DNA from: Cornus controversa
Lineage: Eukaryota; Streptophyta; Magnoliopsida; Cornales; Cornaceae
Length of the DNA: 64,000 nt
Reading direction: 5' to 3'
Assembly: GCA_026545225.1 (NCBI GenBank)
Contig: CM048845.1
Span: 56,086,033-56,150,032 of the forward strand
Made by a program: the position numbers and the translations under genes. The notes below the pieces were generated by a model. That model made no database searches. It had not been told where the DNA came from and saw only the letters and a program-made list of their open reading frames with translations. Positions 12,350-22,175 of this stretch are shown here, in pieces. Within the stretch, counting starts at the first letter, position 1; each line of letters opens with the position of its first letter.

Positions 12350-12665
12350 ACCTTTACAACAGGAGATCTAAATCGACGTGACAGCGCCGCCGTCGTCGTA
12401 GACCGTCCAACGGCCTCGACAGCGCCGCCCCACGGATATCTCCAGCGATCCAGCGACCCACCCCTCTGGCAGTCCAACGGCTGTGACAGCGCCGTTCAGC
12501 GGCCGCGACAGCGTCGCCGCCGTCGTCGTCAGTGGCGGATCCCAGCGGCATCGTCCGTCGTCGTCTCGACATCATCCGTCGTCGCGACATCATCCGTCGT
12601 CGTCGCTTCGTCCAGTTTGATAGAGATAGAGAGAGATGAGAGTCCAGTTTGATCGCTCCAATTTG
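12350..12665 (-). other. GC-rich exon-like segment (GACGACG repeats) inside the Helitron
   Basis: A strikingly GC-rich island in AT-rich DNA made of GACGACG, CGACAGCGCCG and CATCGTCCGTCGTCG words. On the minus strand it gives an Arg/Asp-rich frame that stops just before a good 5' splice site (GTAAAG then GTGAGTC at about 12,351). It is probably untranslated or degenerate. Because it sits about 0.5 kb inside the proposed Helitron 5' end, it may be the leader exon of the Helitron transcript. Confidence 0.35.
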
Positions 12666-12770
12666 ATCGCTCCAGTTTGATAGAGATAGAGAGAGATGAG
12701 AGTCCGGATAGGAGATAGAGAGAGATGAGAGATAGAGATAGAGATAGAGAAAGAGAGAGAAAAGAATAAA
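12615..12770. repeat. GAGATA/GAGAGAT simple repeat with duplicated TCCAGTTTGAT words
   Basis: A purine-rich microsatellite (AGATAGAGATAGAGA and AGAGAGATGAGAG) interrupted by three copies of a CCA(A/G)TTTGAT word. On the minus strand it is a CT-rich leader, typical of plant 5' untranslated sequence, and lies between the exon-like island and the proposed Helitron 5' end. Confidence 0.7.
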
Positions 12771-12820
12771 AATATAGGTTAGTGGGTTGGATTAATCAGG
12801 GCCATTGATAGGGATATATA

Positions 12821-13146
12821 GTTAGTGGGTTGTTTTTACACCGTAGATAGTGATATATATTTTGCATCGTTGGATGAATTTTTTAAGCATTTGTGACCCT
12901 TAGATGATAAATTTATTTTGGGGGGAAAATTCAAAATCAATGCTGAAATGTTATATAGATGTGAAAATATTATTTCATATATAGTTAGTGGGTTGTTTTT
13001 ACACCGTAGATAGTGATATATATTTTGCATCGTTGGATGAATTTTTTAAGCATTTGTGACCCTTAGATGATAAATTTATTTTGGGGGGAAAAATTCAAAA
13101 TCAATGCTGAAATGTTATATAGATGTGAAAATATTATTTCATATAT
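12821..13146. repeat. 163-bp tandem duplication carrying the Helitron 5' terminus
   Basis: Two head-to-tail copies (12,821-12,983 and 12,984-13,146) are identical by eye apart from one extra A in a homopolymer run of the second copy. Each contains the minus-strand sequence TCTATATAACATTTC (starting at 12,959 and at 13,123) that I take as the Helitron 5' end. Near-identity means the duplication is recent. Confidence 0.85.
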
Positions 13147-13159
13147 TTTTTTTCTTTTT

Positions 13160-13708
13160 GTTTTTGGTCATTGTTTTCCTTTTTCATTTCTTTTCTCACA
13201 AAGTTAAAACTACATAGAAGTTAATTTTGCGAGACCCCATGATTTGAATGACTAGATTTTCTAAGCTTGATATGTAAAAAGCGTTGAGCATGATGAGCGC
13301 GAGTAGTGATTAGTCAATATTTGAACTCACACAGTTGTGTACCATATATACATGACCGTTATTCCGTTAAATTAAACTTTGAAATCGCTTCAGAGAAACG
13401 CGTCTGCTAACGGGGAAAAGCAAAATATCAGAAATTGCAAGGAAACAAACCCTTCTCTTGCTTGTTAAACCCCAAGAATAAGATTGTCGGTCGTGTTTTT
13501 GTCCTCCAAAACCTTAGCTCTTGCTGGGTTTTAATTTTCTCGAAACCCTAATTCGAAATTCCACCAGGTCTGTTACATTCCAATTCTCTCTCTATATTAT
13601 ATATATATATAGTGGTGTACAAGCCCTAATTTCAAGAAGCATTTGAAAATTCGAGGAACATATATTGTTGAAGTAAGAAAGAGAAGAAGTCAGGGATGTG
13701 AAGAAAAG
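13160..13708 (+). promoter_or_regulatory. Promoter and leader of the kinase gene
   Basis: The region upstream of the kinase holds a telo-box (AAACCCTAA, 13,543-13,551), a motif common near plant transcription starts, a CT-rich tract and a TATATATATATA run around 13,597-13,611. A start-stop uORF (ATG TGA) lies at 13,696-13,701, 8 bases before the chosen start codon. Because the proposed Helitron end is only about 600 bp upstream of the start codon, the Helitron may sit within the original promoter. The transcription start cannot be fixed from sequence alone. Confidence 0.4.
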
Positions 13709-14986
13709 ATGAAGAGGAACCAAGAACATGAGCTTCAGGAGAAGGTTGAGCAGAAGAGTGTGTGTAAACTTGGAGATGGAGTGGCATGGTTCAGAGGTGC
13801 AATGATAGGCAAAGGAAGTTACGGGTCAGTTTATTTTGCGAATTTGAAGAAACCCAGATTGCGATATAGCTATTTGCCATCGGTTATTGCTGTGAAATCT
13901 GTTGAGATCTCTGTTTCGGGTTCAATCCAGAAGGAGAGAGAGGTTTTGAGTAATATCCAATGTTGCCCTTATATTATTCGATGCTTTGGAGATGAGATTA
14001 CTATGAGTGAGAACGGTGAGATGGTGTATAATTTGTTGTTGGAGTTTGGTTCTGGAGGAACCCTAGCTGGTTTGATTAAGAAATCGAGCAGTTGTGGGTT
14101 AGCTGAATCCGATGTTAAGGGTTATACGAGGTCCATTCTTCGAGGGCTTAATCGTGTTCATGAGTGTGGTTATGTTCACTGTGATATTAAGCCTGAGAAC
14201 ATACTACTTGTGCCTATTACTACAGGTGGTTTTACCAAATTGAAGGCGAAGATTGGTGATTTTGGGTTGGCGAAGAGGGTGGAAAAGAACAAGAAGAGAA
14301 AGTTGGATCCTTACTTGAGAGGCACTCCTATATATTTGTCCCCTGAAGCTGCGGTTGATAACATACAAGAGCCTCCCTCCGATATTTGGGCTCTTGGCTG
14401 TATTGTGCTTGAGATGTTAACAGGGAAGCTGCCATGGGATACAAAACAAGATCAGGATGCCGAGTCCCTTCTACGTCAGATTGGTAAAGGGCGAAAATTG
14501 CCTACAATTCCAAGTGAGATATCAAAAGAGGGGAAGGATTTCTTGAAGGGTTGTTTTGTGCGGAAGGTCATGTTTAGATTGACAGCTGATATGCTATTGA
14601 ACCACCCATTTCTAGAAGGATTAGTTGATGATGATGGAGAAGTTGAAGAAGGGGACGAGGTCTTTGATGTGGATGAGGTTGGCTTGTCATTTCCGTTCTC
14701 TGAGAATGATGATGAGCTCAGTTCTCACACCTTCTCTGATGATTGGAGCTTCATATCTGAAGGGGAATCCTTGTATTCTTTGTCAGAAGAAGATGTAGAG
14801 GAGATGGATAATGAAGTGGTTTCTTATTTTGCTGAAGAAGAAACGTCAGAAGTTCAAAAAAAGGTGGACATTACAAAGTCCAGCAATGCTCCCGGAATTG
14901 ATGATATAACAAAAACATCTATACAGGTTTCATCAAACAAAATGCAGCAGTGTCCAATTTCATTTACCATTCCTGCTGGAGTATAG
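13709..14986 (+). CDS. MAPKKK-type Ser/Thr protein kinase, single exon
   Basis: A complete 425-residue protein kinase in one exon, in the style of the plant MEKK-like group that includes MAPKKK17 to 21, which phosphorylate MAP kinase kinases in stress and hormone signalling. Residues: WFRG then glycine loop IGKGSYGSVY (33-42), catalytic-pocket Lys in IAVKSV (63), catalytic loop HCDIKPEN (157-164), DFG (184-186), GTPIYLSPE (205-213) and SDIWALGC (224-231). The HRD Arg is Cys, as in this group (a non-RD kinase). The APE motif reads SPE. After the kinase domain (about 1-305) comes an acidic, Asp/Glu/Ser-rich tail. I chose ATG 13,709 because the open frame further upstream (to 13,643) begins without an ATG, and the kinase fold starts shortly after this Met. 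No introns, stops or frameshifts are seen. The exact orthologue is uncertain. Confidence 0.9.
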   Translation: MKRNQEHELQEKVEQKSVCKLGDGVAWFRGAMIGKGSYGSVYFANLKKPRLRYSYLPSVIAVKSVEISVSGSIQKEREVLSNIQCCPYIIRCFGDEITMSENGEMVYNLLLEFGSGGTLAGLIKKSSSCGLAESDVKGYTRSILRGLNRVHECGYVHCDIKPENILLVPITTGGFTKLKAKIGDFGLAKRVEKNKKRKLDPYLRGTPIYLSPEAAVDNIQEPPSDIWALGCIVLEMLTGKLPWDTKQDQDAESLLRQIGKGRKLPTIPSEISKEGKDFLKGCFVRKVMFRLTADMLLNHPFLEGLVDDDGEVEEGDEVFDVDEVGLSFPFSENDDELSSHTFSDDWSFISEGESLYSLSEEDVEEMDNEVVSYFAEEETSEVQKKVDITKSSNAPGIDDITKTSIQVSSNKMQQCPISFTIPAGV

Positions 14987-15574
14987 CACTTATTGTGTTG
15001 GCACATTGAATCACTCTCTTTACAAGTATATTTAGGGATCATTTTGCAAGAGCTTTCTTACTGTACAGATTACGTGTCATGTTAGTTAAAAGTCTAGCAA
15101 TTATGATTCTTTTCAATTGATAATAAACACAGCATTTAAGTTTGTTATAATTGTATTTCTTCCATTTCAAAGGAACCAGGTAGTTAAAATAATTATTGGC
15201 ATGGATATTATAATCGATTGTTACTCTTGAGATACCTATCATACATATGCAGACCAGTAATGTTTAGAATGATTTTTCAAATTTAAGAAAATCTGAAATT
15301 TATCCATCTCGAATTGTCTTAGCTAGCTTCTTTTCCCGAATGGCCAGCATAAGATTGACGAAGATGGTATATGTTATTTGATCTGCTTAATTCCAGAGCT
15401 TTTTAACTATCTAGTTCTACTTCACTTGTTATTGAAGCATTGACTCAATAAATATTAGACACAATCATAGGTGGTACGGACAGCTGGAAGAAAAATGAGT
15501 CTTTGTGCAGTAGATATCCATCCTCAGCTAAAAACCATCATGAATCAAAGTACATATGGCTGTTAATAAACTTA
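14987..15574. other. 3' flank of the kinase gene
   Basis: AT-rich sequence with AATAAA-like words (for example TCAATAAATA near 15,446) that could serve polyadenylation. No further gene or clear repeat boundary is seen before the segmental duplication begins near 15,575. Confidence 0.4.
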
Positions 15575-15759
15575 TGACTCAGACCAATTGTCAGAAACTT
15601 GGTCATCCGATCTCATTCAGTTTCGGTGAACACATGTTAAATTTGGATCTTAAGATTAATACAAGATCTGAAGGCTTCCAAATCCAATAGTTGATTTTAT
15701 CAAGGAAACAAGTAGCAGAGGGCTAATTAAATCTGATTTTAGGTGCTTTACATGGTCTA

Positions 15760-16235
15760 TTGTTTGAAGGCTTAATCACATCATTGTGTGTGGTTATATT
15801 CACTGAAATATAGAACCTGAGAACATTCTACTCTTGCCTGCTACTACTATTAGTACTATATACATGACAAAACAGGAGGTTTGATCATTACTTGAGAGGT
15901 ACCTAGCATATCTGATGCTTGAAACTGTAATTGACAATATACAAGAACCTCCCCCAATATTTGGGCTCTTGGCCTTGTTGCGCATGAGATGCTACTAGCA
16001 AATCCTCTTTGGTATACAAGACAAGATTTGGTGAAGGTCATGAATTGCCTAAAATCCCAAGATACTGAAAGAGGGAAGGATTTGAACAGGGTTGTCTTCT
16101 AAAGAAGGCAAGTACAGAGACACTGCTGAGATGGTATTGAATCAATCATTAGAAGAGGTTTCAGATGCAGACTGTTGTTGTGTGACCGATGACAATGATA
16201 TTGATTTTTGATCAGGTGAATTGAGCATCAAATCT
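15760..16235 (+). pseudogene. MAPKKK-like kinase pseudogene, copy 1
   Basis: Broken pieces of a kinase closely like the intact one at 13,709, at the nucleotide level as well. The order is GLNHIIVCGYIHCNIEPENIL, then VIDNIQEPP, then kinase C-lobe fragments and a trace of the acidic tail. The catalytic-loop Asp is Asn (HCN for HCD) and the following invariant Lys is Glu, so activity was lost. Stops and frameshifts are frequent and the N-lobe is missing. It marks the left part of the duplicated block and probably arose from a local kinase duplication. Confidence 0.8.
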
Positions 16236-16702
16236 GACAAGGATTTGTACCAGTTCACACTTCCCAGTATCCCTGGTAGGCAGAATCAACACTAGGTAAT
16301 TTATTTTTCTTTCTTTTCTTTAATTCAAATGTTTCCATTGTGATACAGTAGCTGCACCATTAATGGGGATGACATTATATGATTTCTTCATTCCATGCAA
16401 ATCTCTGAATTAGCTTTTGTGAATTTATCTCAAGATTTATGTTCAATTCTAGTATGCCTGATTTAGAGCTAGTGATGCTATATAGGTAATTGTTATTATC
16501 ACTAGGAAATTTTAATTTTTTTCTCATTCTGTGATAGTGAAAGAGCAGAGGCACTATAATCCAATCATATCTGTCTTAAATAACGTCACTACTTTCTAAC
16601 GACACTTTTAGGTTAAAACTTGAGATTGTATAATTCAGTTTCCTGAATGCCAAGGTAGAACTTCTCTAAATATAATATACGCCTTTGTATGTTCGTTTTA
16701 GA

Positions 16703-16995
16703 TTGTTAACCACCATTTACTTTTAAGCTTTTAGAGTAGATGGTGGTTAACATGGTATAGAGCAGACAAGGTCCTGTGTTCAAACCTTCACAAAGCCCAA
16801 AGGGCTACATCACTTTTATTGTATTCTCTCTTAGTTTTGTTTACAATGACTACCTTTATTTATTGGTGAAAGAATACAAGTGATAAATATGGAAAATACA
16901 TAGATGGAGGATTTCTAAAATCAATCCCATAAATCACTCTTATAAATCTTCTATCAAGGCTTAAATCACTCCAATAATATATTCTCCAACATAGA
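16703..16995. mobile_element. 293-bp insertion in duplication copy 1, SINE-like or foldback
   Basis: Copy 2 lacks this segment cleanly: GTTCGTTTTAGA joins straight to CATTAGAATTTGG at about 35,576. TAGA occurs at both edges (16,699-16,702 and 16,992-16,995) and may be the target-site duplication. The left end holds a perfect 12-bp inverted repeat, GTTAACCACCAT and ATGGTGGTTAAC (16,705-16,716 and 16,740-16,751). A possible pol III B-box, GTGTTCAAACC (16,776-16,786), follows. This is either a tRNA-derived SINE or a small foldback DNA element. Confidence 0.6.
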
Positions 16996-19900
16996 CATTA
17001 GAATTTGGATATCGAATATCATAATTTTGAAATGGTAATTTAGCATTGTGATTAGTCATGAAAGATTATTTTTTCATAATTGCAAGTACAGATAAAGCAG
17101 ATGGTGTAGGACACTGACAGCAAAAAGTATGGTTCTAGCACTACTTTAAATTGCATATTTGCTTGACATTTTTAAACTCCAACATGATATCACAACAATT
17201 AGTTCAAGAGATCTAAAACAATAAAATTCATCTGTAAGATTCATACTTCTTAACTTTCAAGTGGGAAAATAATGGCCATCTAGAATTTGTTCTTTTGTTT
17301 ATATATATGTTTAAATGCTTAATAATCAAAATATAACTGAAAAAGAAAAGGATAAAGAAAATTTGGGTTAGATCTTAGAGATTTTAATTTTCTCTTCTCC
17401 TCACTAATTTTCTCAACTGTACATAAGTTGCATTTATGTGCCTTAAAGATTTTAAGTTTCTCTTCTCATTAATTTTCTTAACTGTACATAAGTTGCATCC
17501 ATGTGTGGTGAAACGTGTACAGTATAAGGAAGCCAAACAGAGCAGCATTTAAAGACATTGCAAGGTGCCACAGAAAAGCAGGAAGGGACCACTGTCCAAA
17601 TTATTAGCAAAGAAGGTCCACCTTTTATATGTGATGAGGCATTCTCTGCACAAGATATCCTGTGCTTTTTATATTCAGTATTTTGCATTTTGCATAAGAT
17701 CTAATTTAATATCACTTTTTGTGTGTGTTTGGTTTTCTTGTTTGTTTCTTTTTTGTTTTTTTATTTAAGATTTTGTAAATTTTACTTGGCATATGGATTT
17801 TCTTTCCAGATTTAGAGTTAGGGATTTTATTGAATTTTGAATTTTGGAATGAGTATTACACTGTTACTAAATGATCAAATGTTACTTTTACTCAATACAT
17901 ATGAAAATGGATATACCGCAATAATGTTATATGGGTAAATGATACTCGTAGAAACAATTTAAAATTGATAAATTCTTTGTTCTTTTTAAGTAGTAGGATC
18001 AGTAGCAGAAATGGATACGATTGGAGAATATTTTTACATCAGCCTTGTGGGTTCTTCATGGGTCTTAAAGAATCACCAAGTCAATGAATTTTGATACATA
18101 TTGTCACTAGTGATGATTGCTTGGTACAGTGTAAAAGTTCGGTCTGTGAAGCATGATAACTCAATTTCAAGTCCAAGGGAAGCTCTTTATGAAAATAATG
18201 TGAAAGGTCAGGTATGTAGCCAATCTACCCCTCCCAGAACCTTCCATTAACATACACCACATTGGGTAATGGCCTTTTATATTGTCACACTAGTACAGCA
18301 AGGTGACCGAAAATAAGGAAGAATTTTGCAGCTGCCATTCTTGCTATGAAGCATGATATTTTATATAAGGGAAACATACCGTAGTCATGTCTATGTCAGA
18401 TATTGACACTCGGATGCTCGCTAATTAGTTTTATTTCTAACGCTTTCATGATACATTTTAGATACCCGTGTCACGTGTCCAATCCTTTTTATATATTTCA
18501 GGAGCCATTTAACAAGTCTTGAATATTAAAATATAACTTTTTCAAGTATGATATCATTGAATAATTCTTGAGAAAAGTTATGGATGTCTTCAAAAAAGAA
18601 GTATTTAGACATATATCATGACTAATTAGTCCAAAATTTATCCATGCAATATAACTCTCCACTCCCAACTTGTTTCTCATAATTTTTTAGAAGGAAATGT
18701 TAGTAACAATATATATCATGACAAATAATTATTATTTCCAAGTTTATCCATAGATACTTACATATATATATATATTAATTTTATTCATATCTACATTAAT
18801 ATAATATATATGTTGTCATGTTCTTGTTGAGTCTGTAACGTGTCATGTTTGTATCCCGTATCCGTGTCCATTCTTCATAGGTTCTTTGCCAAATTGCTAC
18901 TTGAAACTAAAACAATATGTGGGAAGAAAAAATAAATAAGAAACTGTGATAAGCTTAGTTGACTTAAAAATGTAGGATATTTTCAAAACCAATTATGATG
19001 TTTGTCCTTGTTTAGTCGTATAATTTTTAAAATGCTGGTTTTGTTCTACTGCTACTGAAGTTGATTTTTCTCTCCTAAGCAGTGATCGGACCAATTGTTG
19101 GGCAGTTTCATCAGTTCAACCATTTGCATTTGATCACGACAAGATTCTTAAATCTGATGGCTTTGAGGTACTCACTTAAGAAACCTGTTGTAGTGATATT
19201 GTTTGACACCATAATAACCCTTCCATATAATGACAAGCAATAGACTTAATTCTATCATCTGTTTGAAAGAAACTTCTAAAGAGTGCAATAATTTTAATCA
19301 AAGCTCTGTTTGAATGCTCAAAGTTGAGGAACATGGAAAGGAAGTCTAGATTGCTATGAACATTTCAGACTTGAATGGAAGTTTTCAATGCAAATCAAGA
19401 TTTACAACAATCAACAAATTTTGTTTAGTGGTAGCCACTAAGGATATCAATCATATTTTGAAAGAGGGATCGTTATATTACACTTCCACTTCCTGAAACA
19501 GTGAATGATCAATTGTCTTTTGAGGATCTCAGTGAACCAAGCTTACTTGATATTGGTTGCTATAATGCTATATGGTTTAAGTAGTTAGTGGCATGTAACA
19601 ATATCAAGACAAGTTTGTCTCTCCTCAACCCTTTTGTATGTTGATGTATTGTGTTGTGGACCTCAGAACGGATCACATCTTGGAGTATTTACATTGACAC
19701 TGACTTGGTTTCACTTTCTCATTCCACTTCATTGGATGAAATGGTGCATATAAATGATTTTTGAATGGGATGTTATGACTGAGACATGCATATGCCACAT
19801 TTCCATGAATAAAAGTTAAGTTCTGACTGTTAGAGGCTAAACTGATATGCTTAGATTTTCTGGTTTAGGGTTCTAGCAGGAACTACTTGAGGCTTCTTTT

Positions 19901-22175
19901 TACCATGTGTGGCTAAAATGGCCACATGGAAGCTAAATAATTGTTTTCAGCTGTTGGATTCTGAAACACAATGAGACATTTTTATGCTGCATTTGATGTT
20001 TTAAGGGAAAACAAAAAATTTCTTTGCACGTGAGATGATAAATTGTGGGGTTTGTTTTTGAGAGAACTCACTTTGTGCATAAAATGCCAAAAGCTAAGCT
20101 GGCCTACACTCCTAGCACCATTGATTAACAAGGACCATGCTAGGTAATGCCCTTTTTTTGTGTGAGAAGATAAATTTATGCTATTTAACAGGATATATTT
20201 AAAAGCTACATTTTGATCTTTAAAAATGAAATGCTGCGTATTAACAATGAGAGGCCAATATGATATGTTTGACAGGAAAAAGGATGTGTTTGTGATGGTT
20301 AAAGATAAACTGCTGTTGCATTTTAACCATGAGAAACCAAAATGCTGAAATTTGGCAGCTAGAGGCAACCAAAATGCTGCATCTTGATAGTCAGATACTG
20401 GAGTAAGCGAAAAATGAAGGATAGTCGGATGCTCAGCTGATGCTTTTTGGTAGGGAGATTTAAATATGCTAGTTTTTGGCCTGTTCAGTAAAATGCTTTG
20501 TGTAGGGTGAATAGCATGCTACATTTTGCAAGTAAGATAAATAAATGCTGCATTTTGCATGCACAATTTTATTCATATACTAATGCACATACTATTAATG
20601 TTTTATGATACCACCAGTCTCTCTCTCTCTCTCTCTTTGTGCATGAGTGTGCGTACATATTCAGGCGTGCAGATAAATGGACTCCTAAATATGGAAAAGT
20701 GATACTCCTTGTATTGATGTTGCCAGGCAAGTCTGAAACTATTTCCTTGTCTATTTTCTTTTTTTCTATGGTAGTTCTTTATCATGTTTAGAAATCTAAT
20801 CTATAGTTGTTAAATATAATTATGGGCAATGCAGGAAAGTGACAGATTATAATGAAAATCGGATTCTTTGCAAACTGTCTAATGAAACCGAAACAAAATC
20901 GTGGAATCAAAATAAATGAGGAAACAAACCAAAAGTGATAGCAAAGGTGAGTTATTTTTCCCCCCTCCCAAATAGTCCTTAATGAAGTTTTTAGTTAGAA
21001 TGACAAGTTTTTTAGGCCAGATGGCTTTGATTTTGTTAAGATAAATAAACATTTGAATGTGATATATTTAATACTGTTAAGAGCCTTCCATAGAGTCAAA
21101 TGCAAGGTATTCTTTTCAATTCTAAATTCAATCTTTGTATTTATAACTCATGTTGATTTTGAACAGATCCATCATCCATCATCCATCATTATAAATTCCA
21201 GTTAAATGCACAACAGACACTGTAGTTTCCCTTGTACTTTTTCATTTCCTTTAATTTAACACTAAATTCTTATATCTTAAAATGAAATTCTATTTTTTTG
21301 GGGACAACTAAACGGAAGGGAGAGATTCTGGAATATTTTGGTCAATGCAGATGAAATTCACAAAATTCCGAATTCCTCTCCTTTGATTTGTTCAATAGTC
21401 AAACAGAGCATAACAGAGTAGTTTATAACTTTACTGTTACTAAATCCACTAAGAGGAAGAAACAATATTCATTCACAACTAATTTACTAAAGAAGTATTT
21501 TAGTCATATTTTAAAAGATAAGTTCTTGTATTGTTTTGTTTACCTGTCAATAGTGTTCTCACTATTACTCGAGTCAAATTCAACAAATCAATGCTTCTTC
21601 ACTTTTCATTTTTTTTTATTAATAGCTTGGTTGTCTTTCTGGGTTGGTTCGTAAGTGGTCGGTGCTTTCAATATGTATTATATTGTCTACATTGTGGCAT
21701 ATTCATTTGATTTTGTCTTTTAAAACCTCAGAAACAATCACACTTTGTAAAAAGATTACTCTAATATTGAGATAATCTTATATCCTCATCAGAGCTAGTT
21801 CTTTGGTTCATTGTGAGCAAAACAGAGGATAACAGCAGAAAATGGAATTAGAGAACCACCATTTTGTCCCCAACTGCTGGTAAGATTCTGTTTATTTTCC
21901 TTCTTTTTTTCTTTCTTTTTCATTGTTCATTCTGTAATCAAACTGGTAATCAAAGAAATTTGATATTCAATCATGATTTAGCAATAAAATGAAAAGGCAC
22001 ATTTGATTTTGATTTTTTCTATTCACCATGTTAATGAAGTCTTTGCATAACTTGACATGACCAGTAGGTGGCAAATGAGCCTGTTTATGGACATTCGCCT
22101 GTCTCCTTGAAATTTATCACCGTCTTCGGCTCTTCCTATCCTTTGTATAGACAGCATTTGTTGTGAACTAACACT

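Larger units (their letters stand above)
2728..13123 (-). mobile_element. Large Helitron, minus strand, decayed transposase
   Basis: Read on the minus strand, the element ends with CTAG (2,728-2,731) followed by T. A 5-bp hairpin (GTGCC, loop, GGCAC at 2,743-2,755) stands 11 bases before that end, exactly the Helitron 3' layout. The proposed 5' end is TCTATATAACATTTC starting at 13,123 and preceded by A, matching insertion between A and T with no target duplication. Inside lie, in 5' to 3' order, presumed small exons, a Helitron-like N-terminal domain, a Rep domain and a Pif1-family helicase, all on the minus strand. In-frame stops and a frameshift show it is no longer autonomous. The 3' end is well supported; the 5' end is inferred and rests on TC, the flanking A and the duplicated terminus. 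Confidence 0.75.
15575..22175 (+). repeat. Segmental duplication, copy 1
   Basis: This stretch matches 34,480-40,650 in the same orientation almost throughout. Shared anchors include CAGAAACTTGGTCATC at the left edge, a kinase fragment, AAACAGAGCAGCATTTAAAG, TGATCGGACCAATT, a run of AAATGCTGC words, a CTCTCTCTCT tract and, at the right edge, TGGCAAATGAGCC then CCTTGAAATTTATCACCGTC. Divergence is moderate, with many small indels. Copy 1 is longer, partly because of a 293-bp insertion at 16,703-16,995. Some exon-like pieces remain (for example a run ending at GGTCAGGTATGT near 18,215), but no gene is intact. Confidence 0.85.

Noticed and set aside
12341-12652. Plus-strand Arg/Ser-rich open frame in the GC-rich island
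   Set aside because: It results from GACGAC-type repeats; the splice site in the island is on the minus strand.
13643-13708. Upstream 22-codon extension of the kinase
   Set aside because: It begins with a TTG codon, has no ATG and lies in the probable leader; the ATG at 13,709 is preferred.
18120-20890. Exon-like pieces within duplication copy 1 (for example before GGTCAGGTATGT)
   Set aside because: Only short readings with plausible splice sites; the matching frames are broken in copy 2 and no protein was recognised.
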